A stretch of 64,000 nt of DNA from an uncultured Eubacteriales bacterium (GTDB lineage: Bacteria > Bacillota > Clostridia > Oscillospirales > Oscillospiraceae). Positions 43,778 to 53,319 of this stretch are shown here, one piece after another; position 1 is the first letter of the stretch, and each line of letters starts with the position of its first letter. The stretch spans positions 45,925 through 109,924 of the forward strand of contig ONSQ01000008.1 of NCBI GenBank assembly GCA_900320465.1. The letters are read 5' to 3'. The position numbers and the translations under genes are program-made. The notes below the pieces were generated by a model. It was not told the origin of the DNA, made no database searches, and worked only from the letters and a program-made list of their open reading frames with translations.

Positions 43778-44368
43778 ATGAAAGGCACCGAAAAAATCAT
43801 CGCGCATATCCAGGCCGACTCCCAGGCGCAGTGCGATGCGATCCTGGCCCGGGCGCAGGAGCAGTGCGACGCCATCCGCGCCGACTACGCCAAAAAGGCA
43901 GCCGACGCCTATGCCGAGAAGATCCGCGCCGGCGTCAAGGCCTGCACGGACGACGCCGACAGCGCCGAGCGCCTTGCGCGCATGGAGGCCAAGAAGTCCC
44001 TTCTCGCCCTCAAGCAGGAGATGATCTCCCAGAGCTTTGCCCTGGCCGAGAAGAAGCTTGTCGCCCTGCCGGAGGAACAGTATGTGCCCCTGCTGGCCAA
44101 ACTGGCCGCCAACGCCGCCGTCACCGGAGACGAGGAGATCATCCTCAGCGCCCATGACCGTGAGCGTGTGGGCGAGGCCGTTGTCCGCCAGGCCAACGAG
44201 CAGCTGGGCGACAAGGGCGCGCTGCATCTGAGCGAGAGCACCGGCGACTTTGACGGCGGCTTGATCCTCAAGCGCGGCAACATTGAGGTCAACTGCACGG
44301 CGCAGCTCCTGGTGGAGCTTTGCCGCGGCGATATGTCCGCCGCGCTCGCCGGCGTGCTGTTCGACTGA
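43778..44368 (+). CDS. ntpE: V-type ATP synthase subunit E
   Basis: The 196-residue peripheral stalk subunit has a long helical N-terminal half (about 1-100, Ala/Glu/Lys-rich) and a compact C-terminal domain with GDFDGGLILKRGNIEVN near residues 154-168, typical of subunit E. ATG 43778 follows an AGAAGGAAGG site; an earlier in-frame extension lies in ntpK. Spacing to its neighbours is 23 and 22 bases. Confidence 0.92.
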   Translation: MKGTEKIIAHIQADSQAQCDAILARAQEQCDAIRADYAKKAADAYAEKIRAGVKACTDDADSAERLARMEAKKSLLALKQEMISQSFALAEKKLVALPEEQYVPLLAKLAANAAVTGDEEIILSAHDRERVGEAVVRQANEQLGDKGALHLSESTGDFDGGLILKRGNIEVNCTAQLLVELCRGDMSAALAGVLFD

Positions 44369-44390
44369 TCCCGTAAGGGAGGGAATTCGA

Positions 44391-45383
44391 TTGGCTATCA
44401 ACAAGGAAGCGTATCTGTGCCTCTCGGCCATGCTGCGCGCCCGTGAGGTGCGCATGCTCAGCGCCGAGCGCGCGGGGCGCGTGCTGGACGCCTCCGGCAT
44501 CGACGAGAGCGTGAAGCTCCTGGCCGAGTGCGGCTATGAAGAACTGGGCGGTCTGAACGCCGCCGGGATCGACGCTGCGCTCAGTGCGCGGCGCGCCGCC
44601 CTCTTCGACGAGGTGGAGCGGCTTGTCCCCGCCGAGCATCGGGCACTTGTCACGCTCTTTCGTCTGAAATATGACTATCACAATGCCAAGGCCGTGCTGA
44701 AGGCCGAGGCCATGGGCCAGGACCCGCTGCGCCTCATGAGCGACTGCGGCCGTATCGCGCCGGACAAGCTCAAGGCCGCCTATGACGAGGAGCGCCGCGG
44801 CGATCTGCCCGGTCTGCTGGGCGCTGCCATGGCGGAGGCCGGGGAAACCCTGGCCCGCACGGCCAACCCGCAGATGGCGGATTTTGAGCTGGACCGCGCG
44901 TATTTCGCCGAGATGAAGCAGGCTGCTGACAGCATCGGCAACACCTTTGTCTCCGGCTATGTATCGCTGCTCATCGACGCGGCCAACCTCAAGAGCGCCG
45001 TGCGCACCGCCCGCATGCACAAGAGCGCGGACTTTCTGCGCGACGCCCTGATCCCCGGCGGCCTGGATGTGGACCGCCTCGTCGGCGCCGACGGCGACGG
45101 TCTTAGCGCGCTCTTCGCCCACACGCCGCTGGAAAAGGCGGCCGCGGCGGGCGCCGAGGCCATGCGCGGCGGCTCCATGACGGTCTTTGAGCGTGAGAGC
45201 GACAACGCCGTAAACAGCTATATCCGTTCTTCCAAGCTCCTGGCCTACGGCCCCGAGGTGGTCGTGTCCTATCTGGCCGCGGCGGAGAACGAGATCACCG
45301 CCGTGCGCATGATCCTGACGGGTCAGCTCTCCGGCGTTCCGGCGGAGACGATCCGGGAAAGGCTGCGTGATTTTTATGCTTAA
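44391..45383 (+). CDS. ntpC: V-type ATP synthase subunit C
   Basis: The 330-residue, mainly helical subunit links the central rotor shaft to the proteolipid ring. Its order in the operon and the DFELDRAYFAEM-like repeat pattern support the call. The start is TTG 44391, seven bases after AAGGGAGGG. The last codons overlap ntpG by eight bases. Confidence 0.9.
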   Translation: MAINKEAYLCLSAMLRAREVRMLSAERAGRVLDASGIDESVKLLAECGYEELGGLNAAGIDAALSARRAALFDEVERLVPAEHRALVTLFRLKYDYHNAKAVLKAEAMGQDPLRLMSDCGRIAPDKLKAAYDEERRGDLPGLLGAAMAEAGETLARTANPQMADFELDRAYFAEMKQAADSIGNTFVSGYVSLLIDAANLKSAVRTARMHKSADFLRDALIPGGLDVDRLVGADGDGLSALFAHTPLEKAAAAGAEAMRGGSMTVFERESDNAVNSYIRSSKLLAYGPEVVVSYLAAAENEITAVRMILTGQLSGVPAETIRERLRDFYA

Positions 45384-45696
45384 GATTGCGGTAATTGGAG
45401 GTCGCGAAACGGTCATGGGCTTCAAGGCTCTGGGGCTGGAGACCTTCGGCGTGGACAACGCCCAGGAGGGTCTGGCCGCGCTGAAGAAGCTCACGCGCGA
45501 AAGCGACGATTACGCCATCATCTACATTGAGGAAAATCTGGCCGGCGAGCTGGAACATGAGATCTCCCGCTACAAGGACAGTCCCACGCCAGCCATCATT
45601 CTGATCCCCGGCCGCCAGGGCAGCCTCGGTCTGGGCCAGAACGCGCTGAAGGCCGCGGTGGAACGGGCCGTCGGCACCAACATCCTCGGCGATTGA
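45376..45696 (+). CDS. ntpG: V-type ATP synthase subunit F
   Basis: The 106-residue Rossmann-like subunit binds the rotor shaft. MLKIAVIGGRETVMGFKALG at the N terminus and LIPGRQG near residue 77 are family features. ATG 45376 is preferred over GTG 45367. It overlaps the ntpC stop, so translation is coupled. Confidence 0.93.
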   Translation: MLKIAVIGGRETVMGFKALGLETFGVDNAQEGLAALKKLTRESDDYAIIYIEENLAGELEHEISRYKDSPTPAIILIPGRQGSLGLGQNALKAAVERAVGTNILGD

Positions 45697-45744
45697 TCCG
45701 AGCAAACGGTATCCTTCGAAAAAACGCAAAAGGAAGGTATGTAA

Positions 45745-47400
45745 ATGAGCGGAACTATTACAAAGGTCTCCGGCCCGCTTGTGGTAGCCACGGGGCTTGC
45801 CGATGCCAACGTGTCCGACGTTGTGCGCGTGGGCTCCCAGCGCCTGATCGGCGAGATCCTGAACATGGTCGGAGACAGCGCCTCCATCCAGGTATATGAA
45901 GAGACCTCCGGTCTCGGCCCCGGCGCCGAGGTCATCACCACCGGCATGCCCATGTCCGTGGAGCTGGGCCCCGGCATGCTGGACAATATCTACGACGGCA
46001 TCCAGCGTCCGCTGCCCGAGATGCGCCGCCTCTCCGGCGACAGCATCAGCCGCGGCATCGACGTGCCGGCGCTGAACCGTGACAAGAAATGGGACTTCGT
46101 TCCCGTGGCCAAGCCCGGCGACAGGCTGATCGCCGGCGACGTGCTGGGTACCGTGCAGGAGACCTCTGCCATCCTACACAAGATCATGGTACCCCACGGT
46201 CTGGCGGGCGAGCTGGTCTCCATCGAGAGCGGCGAGCACACCGTGGCCGACGTCGTCGCGACCCTGCGCGACGACAAGGGCAAGCTCCATGAGCTGACGA
46301 TGCTCCAGCGCTGGCCGGTGCGTATTGCCCGTCCCTACCAGCGCAAATACGTCCCCAGCCGCCCGATGAACAGCGGCCAGCGCATCATCGATACCCTCTT
46401 CCCCATCGCCAAGGGCGGCACCGCCGCCGTGCCGGGCCCCTTCGGCTCGGGCAAGACCGTGGTGCAGCACCAGCTGGCCAAGTGGTCCGACGTGGACATC
46501 GTCATCTACATCGGCTGCGGTGAGCGCGGCAACGAGATGACCGACGTTCTCATGGAGTTCCCCGAGCTCAAGGACCCCCGCAACGGCGAGCCGCTGATGA
46601 AGCGCACCGTGCTGATCGCCAACACCTCCGACATGCCCGTTGCGGCGCGTGAGGCCTCGATCTACACCGGCATCACCATTGCCGAGTACTTCCGTGACAT
46701 GGGCTACGATGTGGCTGTTCTGGCCGACTCCACCTCCCGCTGGGCCGAGGCTCTGCGTGAGATGTCCGGCCGTCTGGAAGAGATGCCCGGCGAAGAGGGC
46801 TACCCCGCCTACCTGGCCTCCCGTCTGGCCCAGTTCTACGAACGCGCCGGCGTGGTGGAGTGTCTGGGCAGCGACGAGCGCCGCGGCTCCGTCACCGCCA
46901 TCGGCGCCGTGTCGCCTCCGGGCGGCGATATTTCCGAGCCTGTCTCCCAGGCCACGATGCGTATCGTCAAGGTGTTCTGGGCACTGGACTCCTCTCTGGC
47001 CTATGCCCGTCACTTCCCGGCCATCAACTGGCTGACCAGCTATTCGCTGTATCTGGACACCCTCGCCCCCTGGTATACCCAGAACTTCGGCGAGGCCTAC
47101 ATGAAGAACCGCGAGCGCGCCATGCACATCCTCCAGGAGGAGAGCGAGCTCCAGGAGATCGTCCGTCTGGTGGGCCAGGACGCCCTGTCCCCCAACGACC
47201 GTCTGACCATGGAGACCGCCAAGATGATCCGCGAGGACTTCCTGCAGCAGAACGCCTTCGTGGACGAGGACGCCTACAGCGCCTACGCCAAGCAGTACCG
47301 TCTGCTGGACATGATCCTGCAGTACGACGTGCTCTGCCGCGAGGCTCTTGAGATGAAGCAGGAAATCGACGCAGTCATTGCCGGAGGTGAGGACGCATGA
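45745..47400 (+). CDS. ntpA: V-type ATP synthase catalytic subunit A
   Basis: The 551-residue ATPase subunit has a Walker A GPFGSGKT at residues 231-238, Walker B-like [17 protein letters not shown] and the long non-homologous insert (about 110-190) that marks V-type A subunits. It is somewhat shorter than many A subunits (about 590), mostly at the C terminus. The stop overlaps ntpB by four bases. Confidence 0.96.
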   Translation: MSGTITKVSGPLVVATGLADANVSDVVRVGSQRLIGEILNMVGDSASIQVYEETSGLGPGAEVITTGMPMSVELGPGMLDNIYDGIQRPLPEMRRLSGDSISRGIDVPALNRDKKWDFVPVAKPGDRLIAGDVLGTVQETSAILHKIMVPHGLAGELVSIESGEHTVADVVATLRDDKGKLHELTMLQRWPVRIARPYQRKYVPSRPMNSGQRIIDTLFPIAKGGTAAVPGPFGSGKTVVQHQLAKWSDVDIVIYIGCGERGNEMTDVLMEFPELKDPRNGEPLMKRTVLIANTSDMPVAAREASIYTGITIAEYFRDMGYDVAVLADSTSRWAEALREMSGRLEEMPGEEGYPAYLASRLAQFYERAGVVECLGSDERRGSVTAIGAVSPPGGDISEPVSQATMRIVKVFWALDSSLAYARHFPAINWLTSYSLYLDTLAPWYTQNFGEAYMKNRERAMHILQEESELQEIVRLVGQDALSPNDRLTMETAKMIREDFLQQNAFVDEDAYSAYAKQYRLLDMILQYDVLCREALEMKQEIDAVIAGGEDA

Positions 47401-48770
47401 TCAAAGAGTATAAAACCATCCGTGAGATCGCGAGCCCGCTGATGGTCGTCGAGGGCGTCGAGGGCGTCACCTATGACGAGCTGGGCGAGCTGGAGCTCCC
47501 CAACGGCCAGATCCGCCGCTGCAAGGTGCTGGAGGTGGAGGGCAACCGCGCCGTTGTTCAGCTGTTCGAAAGCGCCCAGGGCATCAACCTGGCCGAAACC
47601 AAGGTCCGCTTCCTGGGTCATCCCCAGCAGCTGGCCGTCAGCGAGGATATGCTGGGCCGCGTCTTCAACGGCATGGGCCAGCCCATCGACGGCGGCCCGG
47701 ACATCCTGCCCGACGCCTATATGGACATCAACGGTCTGCCCATGAATCCGGCGGCCCGCGCCTACCCTGCCGAATTTATCCAGACCGGCGTTTCCACGAT
47801 CGACGGTCTGAACACCCTGGTCCGCGGCCAGAAGCTGCCGATCTTCTCCGGCTCCGGCCTGCCCCACGCCGCTCTGGCCGCGCAGATCGCCCGCCAGGCC
47901 CGGGTCTTAGGCGACAACGAGACCTTCGCCGTGGTCTTTGCCGCCATCGGCATCACCTTTGAGGAGTCCGAGTACTTCATCAACGACTTCCGCCGCACCG
48001 GCGCCATCGACCGCACCGTGGTCTTCTCGAACCTGGCCAACGACCCGGCTGTCGAGCGTATCGCCACCCCGCGTATGGCGCTGACCGCTGCGGAGTATCT
48101 GGCCTTTGAAAAGGACATGCAGGTGCTGGTCATCCTCACCGACATCACCAACTATGCCGAGGCGCTGCGCGAGGTCTCCGCGGCCAAGAAGGAAGTCCCC
48201 GGCCGCCGCGGCTATCCCGGCTATCTCTACACCGACCTAGCGACGATGTATGAGCGCGCCGGCCGCCGCCAGGGCAAGAAGGGCTCCATCACGATGATCC
48301 CGATCCTGACCATGCCCGAGGACGACAAGACCCACCCGATCCCCGACCTGACCGGCTACATCACCGAGGGTCAGATCATCCTCTCCCGCGACCTGCACCG
48401 CAAGGGCATCGTCCCGCCCGTGGACGTGCTGCCCTCGCTGAGCCGTCTGAAGGACAAGGGCATCGGCGTCGGCAAGACCCGCGAGGATCACGCCGGCACC
48501 ATGAACCAGCTCTTCGCCGCCTACTCCCGCGGCAAAGACGCCAAGGAGCTGATGACCATTTTGGGCGAGGCCGCGCTGAGCGAGGACGACAAGCTCTTCG
48601 CCAAGTTCGCCGACGAGTTTGAGCGCCAGTACGTCTCCCAGGGCAACACCACCAACCGCAGCATCCAGGAGACGCTGGATCTGGGCTGGAAGCTGCTGAA
48701 GATCCTGCCGCGGCGCGAGCTGAAGCGCATCAAGCCTGAGATGATCGAAAAATACCTGCCGAAGGACTGA
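47397..48770 (+). CDS. ntpB: V-type ATP synthase subunit B
   Basis: The 457-residue regulatory subunit alternates with A in the catalytic ring. The [17 protein letters not shown] region near residues 152-168 takes the place of a P-loop. [25 protein letters not shown], seen here as several shorter conserved blocks, confirms the family. Translation is coupled to ntpA. Confidence 0.96.
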   Translation: MIKEYKTIREIASPLMVVEGVEGVTYDELGELELPNGQIRRCKVLEVEGNRAVVQLFESAQGINLAETKVRFLGHPQQLAVSEDMLGRVFNGMGQPIDGGPDILPDAYMDINGLPMNPAARAYPAEFIQTGVSTIDGLNTLVRGQKLPIFSGSGLPHAALAAQIARQARVLGDNETFAVVFAAIGITFEESEYFINDFRRTGAIDRTVVFSNLANDPAVERIATPRMALTAAEYLAFEKDMQVLVILTDITNYAEALREVSAAKKEVPGRRGYPGYLYTDLATMYERAGRRQGKKGSITMIPILTMPEDDKTHPIPDLTGYITEGQIILSRDLHRKGIVPPVDVLPSLSRLKDKGIGVGKTREDHAGTMNQLFAAYSRGKDAKELMTILGEAALSEDDKLFAKFADEFERQYVSQGNTTNRSIQETLDLGWKLLKILPRRELKRIKPEMIEKYLPKD

Positions 48771-48811
48771 TCCCCAAGGCTTTATCAAACATGATCAGGA
48801 GGTGATGTTTT

Positions 48812-49465
48812 TTGGCAAGCACGACCATAACCCCGACCCGTATGGTGCTCAATCAGCTCAAGGGCCGACTGAAAACCGCCCGCCGCGGCCACAAGCTCCT
48901 GAAGGACAAGCGTGACGAGCTGATGCGCCAGTTCATGGACGTGGTCAAGCAGAACAAGGCGCTGCGTCTGCGCGTGGAGGAGGGCCTGACCCAGGCCTTT
49001 GCCTCGCTGCAGGTGGCCAGCTCCATCATGTCCCCCGAGATGCTGGAGCAGGCGCTGCTCTATCCGCGCCAGAGCGTGGAGCTGGGCATGGATTTCAAGA
49101 ACATCATGAGCGTCAACGTGCCGCTCTACAGCTTCAAGACCAAAAACAACGACCCGGCGGAGATCTATCCCTACGGCTTTGCCCAGACCTCCGGCGAGCT
49201 GGACGACGCGCTGGATCAGCTCTCGCGCGTGTTCGAGGACATGCTGGAGCTGGCCCAGGTGGAGAAGACCATGCAACTGCTGGCCGAGGAGATCGAAAAG
49301 ACCCGCCGCCGCGTCAACGCGCTGGAGTACGTCATGATCCCCGAGCTGGAGGGCAACATCAAGTACATCTCCATGAAGCTGGAGGAAAACGAGAACGCCA
49401 CCAAGGTCCGTCTGTTAAAGGTCAAGGAAATGGTGCTGCAGGACGCGCACCACTATCAGCAGTAA
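48812..49465 (+). CDS. ntpD: V-type ATP synthase subunit D
   Basis: The 217-residue, almost fully helical protein forms the central rotor shaft. PTRMVLNQLKGRLKTARRGH at the N terminus and RRRVNALEYVMIP near residues 168-180 are hallmarks. The start is TTG 48812, eight bases after AGGAGGTGAT. It is the last gene of the operon and is followed by two hairpins. Confidence 0.95.
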   Translation: MASTTITPTRMVLNQLKGRLKTARRGHKLLKDKRDELMRQFMDVVKQNKALRLRVEEGLTQAFASLQVASSIMSPEMLEQALLYPRQSVELGMDFKNIMSVNVPLYSFKTKNNDPAEIYPYGFAQTSGELDDALDQLSRVFEDMLELAQVEKTMQLLAEEIEKTRRRVNALEYVMIPELEGNIKYISMKLEENENATKVRLLKVKEMVLQDAHHYQQ

Positions 49466-49471
49466 AAAGCA

Positions 49472-49556
49472 AAAAGCACTCCGTTATCGGAGTGCTTTTG
49501 CTTTTCCCAAAAGGGCGAGACATAACAAAAGGGAACAGCGGATGCTGTTCCCTTTT
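49472..49556 (+). terminator. Tandem hairpin terminators after the V-type ATPase operon
   Basis: The first has a 12-bp stem (49472-49483 with 49488-49499) and a T-run. The second has a 13-bp stem (49527-49539 with 49544-49556). The second can also end the convergent leftward message. Confidence 0.85.
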
Positions 49557-49673
49557 GCTATATGGATGAGGACAAAATGAAAAAGATGAGTCACACTTCA
49601 TCGTGTTCTTATCTTAGTCCTCAGATGTTACGTAAACAAGATTGAAAATGTTTCGAAAATGTAAAATGCATGA

Positions 49674-50480
49674 TCAATCCAGCGTGAGATTCCACTCGGT
49701 GCCCCCGGTCAACGGCGCGTCAGCGGTGATATAGGGCTCTCCCCCGCTTGCCGCAGGAAGGAAAAAGACCGCCTCGCGGCAGCCGAGTACCGCCGCGGCA
49801 GAGGCTGCGAAAACGGCTGGATCGCCTCTCGCGCAAAGGATTTCACGCACGATCAGCCTGTCGCCGTCGCAATAAGCGGCCAGTATGCCGTCCTCGCCTG
49901 CATACAGCCCTCCGCCGTAGGCCTCGCACAGGGCGCGCTGCGCCTCGAGCATCGGATAGGACAGTCGGACGAAGTCACGCCCCCGCAGCAGATTCTCGCG
50001 CCAGAGCATATATTCCGTCCCGGTCAGCTTCATTATGTCAACCGCTTTGCAGGCTTCGACGGTATGCGCCTCGCGCCGCAGCAGGTGCCTTGCACCGATA
50101 GCCTTTTCATACCAGCCGTAGAGCGGCTCATTGGCCGGGAGCGTCGTGACGATCTTCGACTCCCGCTTCCGACAGAGCGCGGCCGCGGCCTGAGAAAGCG
50201 CGGCACCGATCCCCTGTCCGCGCGCCGTCTCGTCCACGGCGACGGCATAGAGGTAGCCGAGCTGTGTGCGCGTCCCGTCGGCTTTCTGCCATTCAAAGCC
50301 GGTCAGCGCGTAAGCCGCGCCCAGCAGCTCATCGTGCTCGTCCGTTGCGACGACGGCGCTGCCGATATCGGGCAGGAGACGGAAGAAGGCGTCGAGAAAG
50401 GCCTCGCTCTCGTCAAAGACGCGGCGCCACAGCGCCCGCATGGCCGGCACGTCGGCGCTGCTGTATTCACGGATCATCAT
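49674..50480 (-). CDS. GNAT family N-acetyltransferase
   Basis: The 268-residue protein has a GNAT domain in its first 150 residues; the acetyl-CoA loop is DETARGQGIGAAL near residues 83-95. The C-terminal half resembles a second, poorly conserved GNAT-like unit. The substrate is unknown. It overlaps the upstream DUF2156 gene by four bases, and the pair may act on the same target. Confidence 0.85.
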   Translation of the reverse strand: MMIREYSSADVPAMRALWRRVFDESEAFLDAFFRLLPDIGSAVVATDEHDELLGAAYALTGFEWQKADGTRTQLGYLYAVAVDETARGQGIGAALSQAAAALCRKRESKIVTTLPANEPLYGWYEKAIGARHLLRREAHTVEACKAVDIMKLTGTEYMLWRENLLRGRDFVRLSYPMLEAQRALCEAYGGGLYAGEDGILAAYCDGDRLIVREILCARGDPAVFAASAAAVLGCREAVFFLPAASGGEPYITADAPLTGGTEWNLTLD

Positions 50481-51382
50481 ATCACGCTCCAGGTCGCGGT
50501 ATATTTCTTCAGGAGATATGCCGGCTTGTATGACTCCTTCGAGCGGCGCAGGGCCTCGATGCCCATGTCGTCCTCCCGGTTCATGTAACGCAGAGACGGG
50601 TGCCTTTCCATCAGCATTCTGGTCAGTTCCCGGCAGGTCATGGGGTAGGCGCCGTTTATGCTGCCCTCGGCCTTTTCGAAGTGCACGTCAAAGGTGTCCT
50701 CGCAGACCATCTCGCCCAGCGTAAAGCCCACGATTTTTCCGTTGGCGTACAGCACGCCGCCCTCCAGCCCCAGCTTCTCAAAGGCTGCGAAGGCGCGTAC
50801 GATGGCGGTGTGCTCATAGACGATGCTCTTGTCCAGCCGCTGGGCGTTTTCTTCCGACCAGACATCCAGCATGTCGAGGCAGTCCGGGATCAGCTGGCGC
50901 GTCAGCGGGACGAAGGACCAGTCGTTTTCGGCCTCAAAGCGGTTGCAGTGGTTCTTTTTGCCGTGCAGCGCCTTGCCCGCGTAGGTGGCCAGCTTCTCGG
51001 CCTCATAGATATAGTCGGCGTTGTCGCTGTCCTCGGTGTAGGCAAAGCAGCCGGGGTATTCCGCCTCCAGCAGCGCGCGGTGCTCCTCGGTGATCCCGCG
51101 CAGGCAGAAGGGCTCATAGCCCTTTTCCACGGCAAACGTGCGAAGCGCCTCGATGGCGGGGCGCAGCGGCCCGGTGCCGATGGGAAAAACGAAGGTGGGC
51201 CTGCCCGCATAGCGCAGCTTGGTCAGCATACGGCCGTCCGCGCGGGCCACCAGCTGCCGGTAGCGATTGTCCCAGATATAGATATTGCCGAAGTTGTAGT
51301 CCGCGCTGCGGCTGCCCTCGGCCATGACGATCTCGTCGATCCAGTGCTTGTCACAGAGCCTGACGGTTTTAAAATCGATCAT
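50477..51382 (-). CDS. DUF2156 (phosphatidylglycerol lysyltransferase C-terminal-like) protein
   Basis: The 301-residue soluble protein matches the DUF2156 family, which has a tandem acyltransferase fold and is related to the soluble domain of MprF. Clear segments are HGKKNHCNRFEAENDW near residues 140-155 and the C-terminal YMNREDDMGIEALRRSKESY. No membrane part is present, so lipid aminoacylation is unlikely and the substrate unknown. It is part of a leftward unit with cca and udg. Confidence 0.88.
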   Translation of the reverse strand: MIDFKTVRLCDKHWIDEIVMAEGSRSADYNFGNIYIWDNRYRQLVARADGRMLTKLRYAGRPTFVFPIGTGPLRPAIEALRTFAVEKGYEPFCLRGITEEHRALLEAEYPGCFAYTEDSDNADYIYEAEKLATYAGKALHGKKNHCNRFEAENDWSFVPLTRQLIPDCLDMLDVWSEENAQRLDKSIVYEHTAIVRAFAAFEKLGLEGGVLYANGKIVGFTLGEMVCEDTFDVHFEKAEGSINGAYPMTCRELTRMLMERHPSLRYMNREDDMGIEALRRSKESYKPAYLLKKYTATWSVI

Positions 51383-51391
51383 AATGAATCC

Positions 51392-51964
51392 TTAGCTTTG
51401 GTAGATTTGTGTCTCCCGGCGCAGCACCGCGCGCAGCTCCCGCAGATCTTCAAAGGTCTCCGGCCGTTTGGACAGGTCACGCAGCAGCGCCGAGGGGTGG
51501 TAGATGGCCATGTAGCGCACGCCGTTTTTCTCAAACCACTGTCCGTGCTCACGGGTGATGCGAAAGTCGGGGCGGATCAGCTGCGAGGCGGCGATACGCC
51601 CCAGGCACACCACGATCTTCGGCCGCACCAGGGCGAACTGGCCGTCCAGCCAGGGGCGGCAGGCGCGCAGCTCCCCATCCTCCGGGTCGCGATTCATGGG
51701 CGGGCGGCACTTGACGGTGTTTCCGATATAGACCCGGCTGCGGTCCAGCCCGATCATTTCCAGCATATCGTCCAGCAGCTTGCCGGCCGGGCCGACGAAG
51801 GGCTCGCCCTGCAGATCTTCCTGCTCGCCGGGGCCTTCGCCCACGAACATCAGTTCACTGGGGACCTTCCCCACGCCGAACACCAGATTCGTCCGCGTTG
51901 TCCCCAGCGCGCAGCGGCTGCAGGCGGCGCACTCGCTCTCCAGCCGTTTCATTTCCTCGCTCAT
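51392..51964 (-). CDS. Family 4 uracil-DNA glycosylase
   Basis: This 190-residue [4Fe-4S] enzyme removes uracil from DNA. The N-terminal CAACSRC provides two cluster ligands, and the catalytic region is GEGPGEQEDLQGEPFVGPAG. The C-terminal YHPSALLR carries the His of motif 2. ATG 51964 is one base after the cca stop and eight after GGAGGAG. Confidence 0.93.
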   Translation of the reverse strand: MSEEMKRLESECAACSRCALGTTRTNLVFGVGKVPSELMFVGEGPGEQEDLQGEPFVGPAGKLLDDMLEMIGLDRSRVYIGNTVKCRPPMNRDPEDGELRACRPWLDGQFALVRPKIVVCLGRIAASQLIRPDFRITREHGQWFEKNGVRYMAIYHPSALLRDLSKRPETFEDLRELRAVLRRETQIYQS

Positions 51965-51965
51965 G

Positions 51966-53162
51966 TCAGTTCTCCTCCGTCCCGGAGGCAAGCTGCAGCA
52001 GCAGCTCGCGGCGGTTGTTCTCGGGATAGTCCATCACATAGTCCAGCAGGAAATCCAGCATCTCGCCCAGCGCCCGGCCCCGCAGACCCAGCTCCACCAG
52101 ATCGTCACCCGTGACGGCCAGGTGGCGGACCGAGAAGCACTCGCCGCTTTTGAGCACGGCGCGCAGCGCCTCCCGGCATTTCCCGCCCCGCAGGGCGTCG
52201 CTGACCTGCGCGGCGCACATGGCCGTGTCCACGCCGCAGCGGTTGAGCAGCTTTTTCCAGCTTTTCTTAGTCTGCGGCGGCTCGGTATGCAGCAGCGCGC
52301 AGCAATCCCCGCAGCAGCGGATCGTCCGTCCGTCCAGCCGCAGCGCGCTCAAGAAGTCTCCGGCAGAGGTGATCATGCCGTTTTGCTCCAGCAGCGCGCA
52401 CAGCCCCGCCCACCGGGGCATGGCCTTGCGCGGCAGGGCCTGCAGCGCCCGGAACTGCGGCGTAAGATTCTCGCCGCGGTGCAGCAGAAAACGGTCCAGC
52501 AGTCCGGTCTCGATCACCAGGCTCAATATCTCCGGCGATTTGGTCAGCAGCATTTTCTCCGTCTCGTCCCGCACGCGCTCGGCAGACAGGTTCACGGCCA
52601 GATGTGCCTTGCGATAGATGGCGTGCAGCGTCTCCTCCTCCACCGCGAAGCCCAGTCGGGCGGAGAAGCGCAGCGCGCGGAACATGCGCAGCGCGTCCTC
52701 CTCATAGCGGCGCTCCGGCTCTCCCACGCAGCGGATGATGCCCTTTTGAATGTCCTCCACGCCGCCGAAGGGATCGGCCAGCAGGCCGTCCGGCGGCAGG
52801 GCAATGGCGTTCATCGTAAAGTCCCGTCTGGCCAGATCCGAGGTCAGGTCGCCCACAAAGCTGACCGCCTCGGGATGGCGGTGATCCAACGAGCCACCGT
52901 CCGTCCGAAAGGTGGTCACCTCCACGCCGTGTGAGCCGACCATCACCGTCACAGTGCCGTGGCGGATGCCGGTAGCCACAGTGTGCGCGAACAGGCTCTG
53001 CACCTGCTCCGGCAGGGCGCTGGTGCAGATGTCCCAGTCCTGCGGGTGCACGCCCAGGATCATATCCCGCACGCAGCCGCCCACCAGATAGGCCAGATAG
53101 CCCCTGGACTGGAGTGTAATCAGTACCTGTTTGACATATTTGGGAGGTGTTATGACAGCCAT
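51966..53162 (-). CDS. cca: CCA tRNA nucleotidyltransferase
   Basis: The class II enzyme adds or repairs the 3' CCA end of tRNA. The 398-residue protein has the nucleotidyltransferase signature GGCVRDMILG near residues 28-37, the DWDICTSA metal site and the RRDFTMNAIA motif. There is no HD domain. It is the first gene of the leftward unit cca-udg-DUF2156-GNAT, with GAGG before its ATG. Confidence 0.94.
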   Translation of the reverse strand: MAVITPPKYVKQVLITLQSRGYLAYLVGGCVRDMILGVHPQDWDICTSALPEQVQSLFAHTVATGIRHGTVTVMVGSHGVEVTTFRTDGGSLDHRHPEAVSFVGDLTSDLARRDFTMNAIALPPDGLLADPFGGVEDIQKGIIRCVGEPERRYEEDALRMFRALRFSARLGFAVEEETLHAIYRKAHLAVNLSAERVRDETEKMLLTKSPEILSLVIETGLLDRFLLHRGENLTPQFRALQALPRKAMPRWAGLCALLEQNGMITSAGDFLSALRLDGRTIRCCGDCCALLHTEPPQTKKSWKKLLNRCGVDTAMCAAQVSDALRGGKCREALRAVLKSGECFSVRHLAVTGDDLVELGLRGRALGEMLDFLLDYVMDYPENNRRELLLQLASGTEEN

Positions 53163-53181
53163 AGGCAGCCTCGATTCCTAC

Positions 53182-53231
53182 TTGCATAACGGCGGCGCCG
53201 GTATTATAATATATCTGTTTAGACAGGGCAA
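53182..53231. promoter_or_regulatory. Overlapping bidirectional promoter for cca and murC
   Basis: Rightward: TTGCAT (53182-53187), 17 bases, TATAAT (53205-53210). Leftward: TTGCCC (53231-53226), 17 bases, TATAAT (53208-53203). The two -10 elements share four bases, so only one direction can fire at a time. Confidence 0.7.
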
Positions 53232-53274
53232 GAGTCCTGCATCGGTGCGGCTTTCCGCCGCTTCTATTTTATCA

Positions 53275-53288
53275 TTGCACACGTGCAA
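53275..53288. promoter_or_regulatory. Small palindrome in the murC leader
   Basis: TTGCAC and GTGCAA flank AC in perfect symmetry within the murC leader. It could be a repressor site; no regulator is linked to it here. Confidence 0.3.
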
Positions 53289-53319
53289 CATCAATACTCT
53301 TTTTCGGAGTGCAGTTACC

